NCBI RefSeq assembly: GCF_022814725.1
Contig: NZ_CP093442.1
Span: 2,542,001 to 2,606,000 of the forward strand
Direction: 5' to 3'
Length of the DNA stretch: 64,000 nucleotides
Origin: Bdellovibrio reynosensis
Lineage (GTDB): Bacteria > Bdellovibrionota > Bdellovibrionia > Bdellovibrionales > Bdellovibrionaceae
The first letter of the stretch is position 1. Every line of letters begins with the position of its first letter. The notes under the pieces were generated by a model, which made no database searches, was not told where the DNA came from, and saw only the letters and a list, made by a program, of their open reading frames with translations. Position numbers and translations under genes: made by a program. This document shows, in pieces, positions 34,477 to 43,719 of this stretch.

Positions 34477-35832
34477 TTAAAAAACCGCGGGCAAAAGAAC
34501 GCTGTTTGCTTTGACGATTAAGCGGGGATTGTAGTTACCAACTTCATTCATTGCGGCTCTAGAAAACTGTCGTCTAATTTCGCGAATGTCAGGCTTGCGC
34601 TCGCCCATGCGTCCTTGGCACTGTTGATCCAATTCCCAACACAAACGAACTAACATTGCTTCTTCTAAAAGTTTGTCGGCTCTGGGGCGACGCGGGAAAC
34701 CTTTTTGGTCAACACGCTCATGGCTCTGTAAAATAATTTCTTTAATATTATTAGATAACGGAAGACGACGGGCTAGACATTGATTTAAGCTAAAGATCGG
34801 ATGTTTTTGATATTCCATTCGCTCTTCAGCATTCATTTCATGGGTTCTATTTGTTCGCAACTTTGCTGCAACGGAAGGACTTAATTCCAAATACCCAATA
34901 TCAGCAAGCAACGCACCAATCATCACTTCTGTTGGAGATCCCACCTTTAATGTCGCACTCATAAATCCAGCATAGGCGGCAACTGCCGGAGCTCTTTCAA
35001 TGGAACCATAATCCCCAACAGCAGAACTGCTGATAATGTACCAAGGGTCTTCTAAATCTAATAATGACGAAAGAAGATCAGCAGAGAACTTTTCACAGTG
35101 GGAATAAAGCTCTTTCCCTTTAGCAAAAGTTGCCGGGGTGCTGCGATCAGAAACAAGAAGTGCAAGACTTAAAAACGACTCATTCAATTGACGGAATTTT
35201 TGCCTAGATTTTTGTAAAGCCTCGGCACTGTCTTTTGCGACATAACCAGAAGTGTATTCCTGCCACAAATCCAAGCTTTCTCGTTGCACGTAAAGATCTC
35301 CGGCATTTGAAAACTTCGTTAAGAAATCTTTAGTTAACATTGAGTTTGTATTGAAGACTTTCAAGAAGCGACGATTCAAAGGCATGAAGTGATAAAGCGG
35401 AAATGTCGGGGTGGTGCCCTCAACCAGATCCATTGTCTTCACCGGCACAAATACCGATTTGATCACCTGACTAAGTACGAATTCAGGTTTACTTGAATCA
35501 TAGTATTCTTGTTGCGTGATAATACGTGAAGCGCCTGCTGAAATTGCCATATCCATTTCTTCAGTGCTCATTTTATTGCAGACGACCAGAATATAACTTG
35601 CTGGCGAAACCTGGCGAGCAACGTGCAAGGTGCCAGTAATATCTTTGATATCTTGAGGTTTGCAGAAATCAAAAAGAAGACAGGAAACATTCTTGAACAA
35701 ATTGGATTCCATGAAAAATGCTTCATCGCTGGGATAGGTCATGCATTCAAAAGTAAAAAGACTTCCGACAAGCTCAGCTCGTTGTCGAAAGACGTTACTT
35801 TCTGAAATGATCGCAAGATCCAATGTGCGCAT
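34477..35832 (-). CDS. Receiver-like/degenerate HD-GYP protein A
   Basis: 451 residues from ATG at 35832 (AAGAGGA upstream; aligned with the paralogue's start). Residues 1-125 look like a receiver domain ('DLAIISESNVFRQR', 'CLLFDF', 'AISAGASRIITQQ'). A middle region 'VPVKTMDLVEGT..FPLYHFMP' follows. Residues 280-400 follow the HD-GYP order, but the metal-binding HD is Ala-Asp (A310-D311 in 'LLADIGY'), HHE is 'SHERVDQ' and GYP is GFP (378-380). The first metal His of true HD-GYPs is also not evident. Likely a non-catalytic HDOD/HD-GYP-like signalling protein. The next gene upstream is a clear paralogue. Confidence 0.72.
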   Translation of the reverse strand: MRTLDLAIISESNVFRQRAELVGSLFTFECMTYPSDEAFFMESNLFKNVSCLLFDFCKPQDIKDITGTLHVARQVSPASYILVVCNKMSTEEMDMAISAGASRIITQQEYYDSSKPEFVLSQVIKSVFVPVKTMDLVEGTTPTFPLYHFMPLNRRFLKVFNTNSMLTKDFLTKFSNAGDLYVQRESLDLWQEYTSGYVAKDSAEALQKSRQKFRQLNESFLSLALLVSDRSTPATFAKGKELYSHCEKFSADLLSSLLDLEDPWYIISSSAVGDYGSIERAPAVAAYAGFMSATLKVGSPTEVMIGALLADIGYLELSPSVAAKLRTNRTHEMNAEERMEYQKHPIFSLNQCLARRLPLSNNIKEIILQSHERVDQKGFPRRPRADKLLEEAMLVRLCWELDQQCQGRMGERKPDIREIRRQFSRAAMNEVGNYNPRLIVKANSVLLPAVF

Positions 35833-35943
35833 GCAAATTCCTCTTAACATTAATATTAGTATTACTAAGTTAGTTCCTAAAGGTCCTGGAGGACTAAAGG
35901 CCTACATTTTTCTGCTTTTTAACAAAAATAAATAAGAAATAAA

Positions 35944-37311
35944 TTAACTAAAGATAGGTGAGTTGCGAGGTTGAAGCACACCCAAAGTCTTGCTTAAGAA
36001 TTCGGGGGAGTAGTTGCCTTTTTCTTTCATCGCCGAGTGGGCAAGATCTTCCTTCAACGTTGCAATCTCGGCGCGAATAGCGCCAAAACGAATTTGGCTT
36101 TTTGAATCAAGTTCCCAACACAGTCGCACCAGCATCGCTTCTTCAGCAATTTTATCAGCACGAACTTTGTGGGGGAATCCTGTCTGATCGGTGCGCTCGT
36201 GGGATTGCAAAATGATGGATTTGATAGAGTCAGACAGTGGCAGCTTGCGATTAAGACATTGATTCAAACTAAAAATAGGATGCTTTCTATATTCCATCAA
36301 CTCTTCGGCATTAAGACCCTGAATATCGTTGTTACGAATTTTAAAGGTTGTTGAGGGACTTAAATCTAAATACCCAATATCGGCAAGCAGGGCGCCGATC
36401 ATGACTTCTTCAGGATCACCAATCTTAGCTTGAAGACTTAACAGCCCCGCATAAGCTGCGATGGCTGGGGCGCGTTCTAACGAGCCGAAATCTCCGATCG
36501 AAGAATTATTAACGATAGTCCAAGGATCTGAAATTCCTTTAAGCGCGGTAAGTAGTTCACCACAAAGTTCGCGCACATTTTCATACAATTGGCGACCTTT
36601 GTTAAAAGAAGTTCCGGAACTTTGATCTCCGATAAGCAACGTTAAAATAGTAAAGGAATGATTCAGTTGCAAAAATCTTAAGCGGCACAGGCGCGCCACG
36701 GAAAGTTCGTCTTCTTTAGCAAGGTTTGTAGAATACTTCACCCAAGCATTAAAGGATTCCCGTCTTAAATAAAGCTCGCCAATCGGTTCGTAGCGTTCAA
36801 GAAAATCTTTTCTTACCTTCATGCCGGGTTTGATAACTTTTAGAAAGCGCGAGTTCGCAGGCATTAAATGATAAAGCGGAAAGCTTACTTTCGTGCCTTC
36901 GATAAGATCGCAGGTTTTTACCGGTATGAAAGCTGAGCGAATTGTTTGCGACAAAACGAATTCTGTTTTGCTTGAGGAAAAGAATTCATTTTCTAATAGC
37001 ACAAGTGAAGCTCCGGCTTCCTTGACAGCATTTGACGTGTCAGCCGTGAACATCGATCCAACCACGATGATAAGATAGCTTTCTTTCGCCACTTTTTTAG
37101 CGTCGCGAGTAAGTTCCAAAACGTCATCGGATGTTTTACAAAAACTGCAATCAAGTAAAACACAGGTCACTAATTTATAGGTTTCGTCGCAGAAAAAATT
37201 ATCAACGGTGCTATAGGCCTTATAATCAAAATGAAAATCCTGAGCGAGGAAGTTCGCTCGGTGACGGAATTTCTTATTATCTGAAACGATCGCTAAATCT
37301 AAGACCTTCAT
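35944..37311 (-). CDS. Receiver-like/degenerate HD-GYP protein B
   Basis: 455 residues, same architecture as its neighbour downstream: receiver-like N-terminus ('DLAIVSDNKKFRHR', 'CVLLDCS'), middle region 'IPVKTCDLIEGT..FPLYHLMP', then the altered HD-GYP region with 'LLADIGYLDLSP', 'RKHPIFSLNQCLNRKLPLS', and 'SHERTDQTGFP'. The same substitutions in both copies show they were inherited together and kept, pointing to a non-enzymatic role such as c-di-GMP binding or protein docking. The ATG has no Shine-Dalgarno sequence and follows a small hairpin (37313-37334). A 111-base gap separates the two genes. Confidence 0.72.
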   Translation of the reverse strand: MKVLDLAIVSDNKKFRHRANFLAQDFHFDYKAYSTVDNFFCDETYKLVTCVLLDCSFCKTSDDVLELTRDAKKVAKESYLIIVVGSMFTADTSNAVKEAGASLVLLENEFFSSSKTEFVLSQTIRSAFIPVKTCDLIEGTKVSFPLYHLMPANSRFLKVIKPGMKVRKDFLERYEPIGELYLRRESFNAWVKYSTNLAKEDELSVARLCRLRFLQLNHSFTILTLLIGDQSSGTSFNKGRQLYENVRELCGELLTALKGISDPWTIVNNSSIGDFGSLERAPAIAAYAGLLSLQAKIGDPEEVMIGALLADIGYLDLSPSTTFKIRNNDIQGLNAEELMEYRKHPIFSLNQCLNRKLPLSDSIKSIILQSHERTDQTGFPHKVRADKIAEEAMLVRLCWELDSKSQIRFGAIRAEIATLKEDLAHSAMKEKGNYSPEFLSKTLGVLQPRNSPIFS

Positions 37312-37312
37312 G

Positions 37313-37334
37313 CTGTCTTACAGTCTAAAGACAG
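37313..37334 (-). promoter_or_regulatory. Hairpin immediately before the HD-GYP-like gene B start
   Basis: CTGTCTT (37313-37319) and AAGACAG (37328-37334) form a 7-base stem with an 8-base loop, ending 1 base before the ATG on the minus strand, where a ribosome site would be expected. It may control translation. Confidence 0.4.
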
Positions 37335-37443
37335 GGAATATGAGGGACAAGACTAGGAAGGTAAATTTAGCCTACCGTATTAACTCGTAATGTTTATAAA
37401 GCATTTGGTATTTATGGGTGACTCAGAATGAACATGTGTTCCC

Positions 37444-37482
37444 CTAAAAACAAAAGGGCCAGAATTACTTCTGACCCTTTTT
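37444..37482 (-). terminator. Rho-independent terminator after lon
   Basis: On the minus strand: AAAAAGGGTCAGAAGTAA then TTCTGGCCCTTTT and GTTTTTAGG, a long stem with small mismatches and a T-run, about 40 bases after the lon stop. Confidence 0.8.
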
Positions 37483-37520
37483 CATCGTTTCGGGAGGAGC
37501 GATGTTTTGTTATCTAGAAA

Positions 37521-39923
37521 TTAGGCGGCAAGGCCACGAGATTTCTTAGATTCTTTCTTCACAGGTTTCTTGTCTTGGCCTGTCGCTGTTTTATCAAAAA
37601 CAACTGCAAACACTTCATCAAGATTTTCTGCAAAGATAAAGTTGATCTTATCTTTAAAGACCTTAGGGATATCAGCAAGATCCTTTTTGCAAGCAAGCGG
37701 GATGATGATGTTAGTAATACCTAAGTTCAAAGCAGCTAGACACTTTTCACGGATTCCACCTACCGGTAGAACTCGACCTTGCAAGGTCACTTCCCCAGTC
37801 ATCGCGATATCGTGACGTACTGGAGTTCCTGTCATCAAGCTTACAAGCGCTGTTGTAAGAGTGATACCAGCTGAAGGTCCATCTTTAGGGATAGCACCTG
37901 CAGGCAAGTGAACGTGCACATCATATTTTTCAAAGAAGTCTTCTGGGATTCCCAATTCTTCTTGATGAGCACGAGCGTAAGACATTGCTGCGTGAGCAGA
38001 TTCTTTCATGACGTCGCCAAGTTGGCCCGTCAGTGCAAGATGTCCTTTACCCTTCATTTTCAAAGCTTCGATAGTTAGTACTTCACCGCCAGCAGAAGTC
38101 CATGCAAGACCTTGCACAACACCTACTTGGGAATCAGCAAACTTGTCATCACGTTGGAAACGTGGAGGACCAAGAAGCTCTGGTACTGTATCTGGAGTCA
38201 CTTCAACGAATTTCGTTTCCTCCATAACAACCATTTTAGCGACTTTACGGCAAACAGAACCTACTTCGCGCTCAAGGTTACGAAGACCTGCTTCACGAGT
38301 GTAGCCAGCGATAAGGTATTTGATACCTTCATCAGTAAACTTGATATTTTCTTCAGTGATACCGTTAGCTTCGATTTGTCTTCTGATCAGATGTTTTTTC
38401 GTGATCAATAGTTTATCGTTCTCGGTATAACCAGGGATATTTAAAATTTCCATACGATCGCGTAAAGCTGGTGGGATATTTTCCAACACGTTAGCAGTAG
38501 CGATGAACAACACATTTGAAAGATCGAAATCAACATTCAAATAGTTATCACGGAAGCTTGCATTTTGTTCTGGATCAAGAACCTCAAGCATCGCTGCTGA
38601 TGGGTCACCCCTGAAATCAGAACCTAATTTATCAACTTCATCTAGAACGATAACTGGGTTGTTCGTTTTACATTGGCGAAGAGCTTGGATGATTTTACCA
38701 GGCATTGCACCAACATAAGTTCTTCTGTGACCACGGATTTCCGCTTCATCTTTCACACCACCAAGGGCGATACGGAAGTATTCACGGCCCATTGCTCTAG
38801 CGATAGATTTACCAAGGGAAGTTTTACCTACACCCGGAGGACCCCCGAAGCAAAGGATTGGACCTTTAAGATTTGGCTTAAGTTTACGTACAGCCAAGAA
38901 TTCCATGACACGGTCTTTAGCTTTTTCTAATTCATAGTGATCTTCATCCAAAATTTCTTTTGAACGTTTAAGATCGATGAAATCGTCAGATTTTTTATTC
39001 CAAGGAAGATCCGCCATCCAGTCTAGGTATGTGCGAACCATTGTAGCCTCAGAAGCATCTGGATGCATACGCTCTAAACGACCTAGTTGTTTAAGAGCTT
39101 CTGCTTCTACTTGGGCAGGCATGCCAGCATTAGTTAACTTGTCACGAAGTTCATCCATCTCTTCAGATTTAGAATCACCTTCGCCAAGCTCATTCTTTAT
39201 AGCTTTCATTTGCTCACGCAAGAAGTATTCTCTTTGCGATTTCGACATGTCTTCTTTGCCGCTCGCACGAGTTTTTTGCTGAGTTTGCATAACTTCAAGT
39301 TCTGCAGCCAGGATTTCGTTAACTAGTTTAAGTCTTTCTGTTGCATCAGAAGTCTCAAGAACTTTTTGGGCGTCTTGAACTTTCACACCAAGATTTGAAG
39401 CAATTAGGTCAGCGATACGACCTGGATCAGAAACATCATCCAAAACTAAAAGGATGTCCGGAGAAAGAGGACGGCCAAGAGCGATGATTCTTTCGATATG
39501 CTCTTTAGCTGTTCTGATTAGTGCTTCGTTTTCAACAACAGTTTTTTGTGTTGGTGTTTCTTCGATTTTTTCAACTGCAACTTCAAATGAAGGAGAAGTC
39601 TTAGTGAAATTCTTCACGCGGCCTTTAGCCACACCTTGAATAAGGATTTTTACGCGACCATCAGAAAGTTTTCTCATTCTCATGATCATCGCAACAGTAC
39701 CTACTGTGTAGATATTGTCTGGCGAAGGATTTTCTTCAGTAATGTCCTTTTGTGAAGCCAAAAAGATAAGACGGTTTTTTGCTAAAGCTTCCTCTACTGA
39801 GCGGATAGAAGCATCGCGACCTACAAACAATGGAATGATCATGTAGGGAAATACAACGATGTCTCTCACAGGTAACATGGGAAGGGTCTGTGGGATTTCT
39901 AAAACTTTATCGTCAAAACTCAT
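37521..39923 (-). CDS. lon: ATP-dependent protease Lon
   Basis: 800 residues, full length. LON substrate-binding N-domain ('LPMLPVRDIVVFPYMIIPLFVGR'), AAA+ module with Walker A 'GPPGVGKTSLG' and 'GGVKDEAEIRGHRRTYVGAMPG', and the C-terminal Ser-Lys protease with 'PKDGPSAGITLTTALVS' (catalytic Ser) and a Lys downstream in 'REKCLAAL'. Ends in a Lys-rich tail. GGAGGAG precedes the ATG. Degrades misfolded and regulatory proteins. The upstream gap contains two adjacent inverted repeats (40003-40049) that may regulate it. Confidence 0.98.
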   Translation of the reverse strand: MSFDDKVLEIPQTLPMLPVRDIVVFPYMIIPLFVGRDASIRSVEEALAKNRLIFLASQKDITEENPSPDNIYTVGTVAMIMRMRKLSDGRVKILIQGVAKGRVKNFTKTSPSFEVAVEKIEETPTQKTVVENEALIRTAKEHIERIIALGRPLSPDILLVLDDVSDPGRIADLIASNLGVKVQDAQKVLETSDATERLKLVNEILAAELEVMQTQQKTRASGKEDMSKSQREYFLREQMKAIKNELGEGDSKSEEMDELRDKLTNAGMPAQVEAEALKQLGRLERMHPDASEATMVRTYLDWMADLPWNKKSDDFIDLKRSKEILDEDHYELEKAKDRVMEFLAVRKLKPNLKGPILCFGGPPGVGKTSLGKSIARAMGREYFRIALGGVKDEAEIRGHRRTYVGAMPGKIIQALRQCKTNNPVIVLDEVDKLGSDFRGDPSAAMLEVLDPEQNASFRDNYLNVDFDLSNVLFIATANVLENIPPALRDRMEILNIPGYTENDKLLITKKHLIRRQIEANGITEENIKFTDEGIKYLIAGYTREAGLRNLEREVGSVCRKVAKMVVMEETKFVEVTPDTVPELLGPPRFQRDDKFADSQVGVVQGLAWTSAGGEVLTIEALKMKGKGHLALTGQLGDVMKESAHAAMSYARAHQEELGIPEDFFEKYDVHVHLPAGAIPKDGPSAGITLTTALVSLMTGTPVRHDIAMTGEVTLQGRVLPVGGIREKCLAALNLGITNIIIPLACKKDLADIPKVFKDKINFIFAENLDEVFAVVFDKTATGQDKKPVKKESKKSRGLAA

Positions 39924-40002
39924 ACCGCTCCTCCGCGTAAAATATGCGGGAATTTAGTTTTCTTGGTATGAATCTGATCGGCGTGTAATTGTTTTCGCTG
40001 AA

Positions 40003-40033
40003 TCCAATTTTAGAACAATTCTGAAAAATTGGA
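40003..40033 (-). repeat. Inverted repeat upstream of lon, long AT-rich hairpin
   Basis: TCCAATTTT (40003-40011) and AAAATTGGA (40025-40033) are perfect complements; inside, AGAA and TTCT extend the stem with a 2-base bulge and a CAA loop. It lies 80 bases before lon and directly abuts the palindrome at 40034. No T-run follows on the minus strand, so it is not an obvious terminator. Confidence 0.6.
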
Positions 40034-40049
40034 CTGACATCCATGTCAG
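40034..40049. promoter_or_regulatory. Palindrome CTGACAT-CC-ATGTCAG upstream of lon
   Basis: 7-base arms CTGACAT and ATGTCAG around a 2-base centre, sitting 9 bases after the stop of the zinc DksA-like gene and about 110 bases before lon. Size and symmetry suit a dimeric repressor operator, possibly for lon; alternatively a transcript hairpin. It is not the HrcA CIRCE element. Confidence 0.45.
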
Positions 40050-40058
40050 GACAGGAAT

Positions 40059-40430
40059 TTATTGGAACAAATTAGAATGGCTTTCTTGTTCTTCCATGCA
40101 CTCAATACAAAGGGCTGTGAATGGTCTGGCCTGAAGTCGGCGAGCATTGATCATTTCGCTGCAAGCTTCACATTGGCCGTAGGTCCCGTCAGCAATTTTA
40201 CCTAGTGCTTTTTCAATTGCATAAAGAGCAGTGCGATCACGCTCATGCAAGTGAATAGAAATATTTGTTGTGATATCTAAAGAAGCGATCTCTGCTTCAT
40301 CAGCAACTGATGAAAGATTGGATTGTTCTTCTTTGAACTCGTGTGTCTTATTAAGAATAGAGCTCTTTTGAAATAACAAAGATTCTCTTAAATCTTGTAG
40401 GTCTTTTTCCGAAAGTTCGGTTGCGTTCAT
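40059..40430 (-). CDS. DksA/TraR-family protein with zinc finger
   Basis: 123 residues. Coiled-coil N-terminal region ('SEKDLQDLRESLLFQKSSIL' to 'ALYAIEKALGKIADGTYG'), with the four-Cys zinc finger 'CEACSEMINARRLQARPFTALCIEC' described in parts: CEAC at the front and CIEC at the back. These proteins bind the RNA polymerase secondary channel with ppGpp to reset transcription. ATG at 40430 is preferred (GGGGGGTGAG before it) to one at 40454. The sister gene 128 bases upstream lacks the Cys ligands. Confidence 0.85.
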   Translation of the reverse strand: MNATELSEKDLQDLRESLLFQKSSILNKTHEFKEEQSNLSSVADEAEIASLDITTNISIHLHERDRTALYAIEKALGKIADGTYGQCEACSEMINARRLQARPFTALCIECMEEQESHSNLFQ

Positions 40431-40558
40431 CTCACCCCCCGATATGATGATCATGGCCGAAAGTGGCTTCCTTATTACGGGGGAATGAGATCAAGTCATC
40501 AAAAAAGCACTGCGTGACGCTTTAGTAAGCATGTCCATAGCGCCGTGCTTAAATTCTC

Positions 40559-40930
40559 TTACCGTGCAAATCTACGACTGACTGCTTCTCTTAACTCTGC
40601 GCCTTCAATGCTTAAACGTGTCCATGGAATTGCAAGTAGGCGATCTGCTTCGATTACTTCTTCAGTCTCTTCACAAATTCCGAAAGTGCCTTGTTCGATG
40701 CGGCCTAGTGCCATTTCAATTTCAAGAAGCTGATTTCTCATTCTTTCTTGAGAAACTAAAAAAGAATGTTCTTCGATGTGGGCGACGGATTGATCGGCTT
40801 CGTCTCCGCCTTTTTCTGTATGAACGAGCTCGCGCTGTGCAGTGCGGAAGCGATTAAGGACATCTTGCTTCGCCATTAAAAGTTTCCTGCGACACTCCAT
40901 CATTAAGTTTTCAGATATACGACTCGTCAT
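40559..40930 (-). CDS. DksA-like protein without zinc-binding cysteines
   Basis: 123 residues. The coiled-coil part ('RNQLLEIEMALGRIEQGTFGIC') aligns with the zinc DksA-like protein next to it, but of the four zinc ligands only the first Cys remains ('CEETEEVIEADRLLAIPWTRLSIEGAE'). Such paralogues (compare Pseudomonas DksA2) act when zinc is scarce, without a metal. AAAGGGG lies close before the ATG at 40930. The pair in tandem suggests either differential use by zinc supply or distinct targets; the latter cannot be excluded. Confidence 0.75.
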   Translation of the reverse strand: MTSRISENLMMECRRKLLMAKQDVLNRFRTAQRELVHTEKGGDEADQSVAHIEEHSFLVSQERMRNQLLEIEMALGRIEQGTFGICEETEEVIEADRLLAIPWTRLSIEGAELREAVSRRFAR

Positions 40931-41038
40931 AACTAACCCCTTTCTTCAGATTTAAGCAGCCCCTCGCTGCTCGTGTTCCTAAGACCGGGGACCCCGTGGG
41001 CGGGGTTAAAAAATCGTCATTAAAAAAACTTATGGGCC

Positions 41039-42709
41039 CTATTTGGTAAGGCTAAGGGGAGCCACTTCACCTTTAGATACGGTTAAAGCGGTTAATGGAC
41101 GTTCGATCTCACGATCATTATTCATGCTTAAAGGTCCTAAAGCCCCTGGAAACCGCTTCAGCTGCGTCAGACGCGACGATAGCTCAGTTCGAGTGGTGGC
41201 GCCCGAAGCGACTAACTGACGCAGGATTAGACCCGCATCATAGGCTTGAATTTCAATAAGTGAAGGGTCTTCGTTATAGACACTTTTGTATTCAGCAAAA
41301 AAGCGCGACTTCGTCTGCGCTGCTGGTGAAACGCTATCGACGAAAATTAAATCGTTAACAAAATTGCCTGCGCGACGGGCGACGTCTTTGGTATTCCAAA
41401 GATTTGTTCCTAAAAGTTTTACGTTCTTCACATCGTTATAAGAAAGCATCGCTGCAATCTGGCCCATGGCTTTTACGCTATCGGGGATGAAAATCGCATC
41501 AAAGTCAGTAATCGGCGGCAGCACAGTTTCAATATTCGAATGTCGTGCTGAACGTTTTTTATCAGACTGTTGCAGCTCTTTATTGCGAACAGCGAATTCA
41601 TCCATACGGGCTTCACCATAATAAGTTCCAACTAGACGTTGAATCACTAAGCGAAAGTCAGTCTCCTTGGTAGAATAAATTTGCACCGCTGTGATTTGTC
41701 CACCGCGCGCTAAAACTTCATCCCAAAAGATATTTGTAAACTCAGTGCCGTAAGCATCATTAGGGTAAAGAATTGCAAACTTCTTCATTCCTAAATCTTC
41801 CATGGCTGTTCGAACTAAGGCTCTTACTTGCATGCCGCTTGTAAGTGAATTTCTAAAAATATTAGAACCGATTTCAGTCAGTCCTGAACGTTGGGAAAGA
41901 GCTAACGACGGCACACCTAATTCGTCTGACTTAGCAGCTACTGCGGGAGCGGTTTTACTAAGCAAGCTTCCCACAATCGCAATGACGTTATCTTCTTTCA
42001 CTAAGCGTTCAACCCCACGTCGAGCAGAGTCTGGATTGCCTTCACTATCCATCACAGCTAATTGAAAGCCTGAACCAGGAATATGTAAACCAAGACCCAT
42101 CTCAAGGCCACGCAAAGCGCGTTGACCTTGGGCTGCGTTTTTACCACTTAATGGCAAAACAACTCCGACGACTTCTGATTTAACATTTTTCGCCGCATCC
42201 AAATGAGATATTAAATCCTGAGAGCGTAAAGCTAAATCACTGCCTGGCAAAAACTCGATCACACCATTAAAATACTTTTTAGCTTCAGAAGAATCTTTTC
42301 TTTCTAAAGCTAGTTCGCCTAAGCGAAACATCGCGTGGGCTCTTAGATAACCATAGTCAGAAGAGTCTGCTACTTCTTCTAGCTGCTCATCATTTAATTT
42401 ATTTTCAACTATATCAATTGCATGAAGGCGATGTTTTTCTTGCTCTGCTTTGTTTGGAGCTTGCACAGATTGGTTCACAAGCCCCTTAAGGTATACTAGG
42501 CCATCAACAGGTTTAGCTGGCTCAGCCGGGGCTTCCGCCACAGGTTCTTTTCCAACGGGAGGTTTGGATGGAGTCATTCCACCCATGGTACGAGGTTTTT
42601 TTGTCGTGGCTGCCACCGGAGCTTTAAACGGCGGTCTTTTTTTAGTTGCGACCGTAGTGCAAGAAACTAAAAGGCAAGCACCCATTAACAAAGAAAACTT
42701 CAATGTCAT
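41039..42709 (-). CDS. Periplasmic-binding-protein-like lipoprotein (LpoA/LivJ type)
   Basis: 556 residues. A lipoprotein signal with lipobox 'LLVSC' near residue 16 is followed by a Pro/Lys-rich spacer, a short TPR-like helical part ('[29 protein letters not shown]') and a type-1 periplasmic-binding domain ('[27 protein letters not shown]', '[29 protein letters not shown]'). This TPR plus binding-domain layout is that of LpoA, the outer-membrane activator of class A penicillin-binding proteins, which is the likeliest role; a ligand receptor is the alternative. The start overlaps the dnaJ stop by 4 bases (ATGA). Confidence 0.78.
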   Translation of the reverse strand: MTLKFSLLMGACLLVSCTTVATKKRPPFKAPVAATTKKPRTMGGMTPSKPPVGKEPVAEAPAEPAKPVDGLVYLKGLVNQSVQAPNKAEQEKHRLHAIDIVENKLNDEQLEEVADSSDYGYLRAHAMFRLGELALERKDSSEAKKYFNGVIEFLPGSDLALRSQDLISHLDAAKNVKSEVVGVVLPLSGKNAAQGQRALRGLEMGLGLHIPGSGFQLAVMDSEGNPDSARRGVERLVKEDNVIAIVGSLLSKTAPAVAAKSDELGVPSLALSQRSGLTEIGSNIFRNSLTSGMQVRALVRTAMEDLGMKKFAILYPNDAYGTEFTNIFWDEVLARGGQITAVQIYSTKETDFRLVIQRLVGTYYGEARMDEFAVRNKELQQSDKKRSARHSNIETVLPPITDFDAIFIPDSVKAMGQIAAMLSYNDVKNVKLLGTNLWNTKDVARRAGNFVNDLIFVDSVSPAAQTKSRFFAEYKSVYNEDPSLIEIQAYDAGLILRQLVASGATTRTELSSRLTQLKRFPGALGPLSMNNDREIERPLTALTVSKGEVAPLSLTK

Positions 42710-43707
42710 TTTCTGTTCCTCATGATTTGTGCCACTTTTTCCTGAAAGGCTTTCACCATCGGGGTGGACTCAACAGATTTCGCCAATTCTTCGACGAGTT
42801 CTTTTTGCTTATTCGTTAAATGATCTGGAGTATCGACTAAAACTTTGACCAGCATATCGCCAGAGCCAAAGCCGCCAATCTTCGGAAAACCCTTTCCTTT
42901 AAGACGGAAAGTTTGTCCTGAATGTGTTCCTGGCGGAATACGAATCATCGCTTTGCCAGTCAAAGTTGGTACTTCAACGTTGGTACCGATGATGGCGTCA
43001 GTAAAGCTAATAGGAAGATCCAAGATGACATCATTTTCGTTTCGTTTAAATAACGGATGCTCTTGAATATGCATGATCACATAAAGATCACCAGGGGAGC
43101 TTGCGCCTGAAGGCAGATCTCCTTCACCGGCAAGTTTTAAACGCTGGCCTTCTTTTACGCCTGCGGGAACATTCACAGCAAGCTTTGCTGATTCTTCTTT
43201 GCCCCCACGGTGACGAATGAAGCTGATGATTTTTTCAACCCCTAAAGCGGAATCTTCAAATGAGATATTTAAAGTGTAGCGAAGATCAGTGCCCTTAGCC
43301 TGTTGCTGACGGCGAGTGCGCTGTCCACCAGCGCGACCACCACCAAAAATGTCCCCGAAGACATCACCGAAAATATCCTGGAAGGGGTCACCATGACCAC
43401 CGCCTGCACCGGCCCCAGCAGCACCTGCGCCACCGAAACCGCCAAAGCCACCGAAACCTCCAGGTCCACCGCCGAACCCTTGTTGGGAACCAGCATGGCC
43501 GAACTGGTCATACATTTCGCGTTTCTTGGTATCACTTAGAACATCATAGGCTTCGCTAATTTCTTTGAATTTCTCTTCAGACTTTTTATCACCCGGGTTT
43601 TTATCCGGATGATATTGCATAGCAAGCTTGCGATAAGCTTTTTTTAGTTCATCAGCCGTTGCTGTTCTTGGAACACCCAATATGGAGTAAAAGTCCTTCT
43701 TAGACAA
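42706..43707 (-). CDS. DnaJ-type co-chaperone without zinc finger (class II)
   Basis: 333 residues. J domain with the HPD motif ('[21 protein letters not shown]'), then a Gly/Phe-rich stretch of about 60 residues ('[14 protein letters not shown]'), and two beta-barrel C-terminal domains ('[21 protein letters not shown]', '[18 protein letters not shown]'). The Cys-rich zinc repeats of class I DnaJ are absent, so it is CbpA-like. The start is TTG at 43707, with AGAGGG 6 bases before it. Located between grpE and the LpoA-like gene; dnaK is not in the window. Confidence 0.93.
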   Translation of the reverse strand: MSKKDFYSILGVPRTATADELKKAYRKLAMQYHPDKNPGDKKSEEKFKEISEAYDVLSDTKKREMYDQFGHAGSQQGFGGGPGGFGGFGGFGGAGAAGAGAGGGHGDPFQDIFGDVFGDIFGGGRAGGQRTRRQQQAKGTDLRYTLNISFEDSALGVEKIISFIRHRGGKEESAKLAVNVPAGVKEGQRLKLAGEGDLPSGASSPGDLYVIMHIQEHPLFKRNENDVILDLPISFTDAIIGTNVEVPTLTGKAMIRIPPGTHSGQTFRLKGKGFPKIGGFGSGDMLVKVLVDTPDHLTNKQKELVEELAKSVESTPMVKAFQEKVAQIMRNRK

Positions 43708-43719
43708 TCAACACCCTCT

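Noticed and set aside
40970-41035. CCCCG..CGGGG hairpin after the LpoA-like gene as a terminator
   Set aside because: The stem is only about five pairs and the T-run precedes rather than follows it on the gene's strand.
41039-42709. Reading the LpoA-like protein as a simple branched-chain amino acid importer subunit
   Set aside because: It is a lipoprotein with TPR-like helices before the binding domain and no ABC importer genes nearby, which fits LpoA better, though a receptor role is not excluded.
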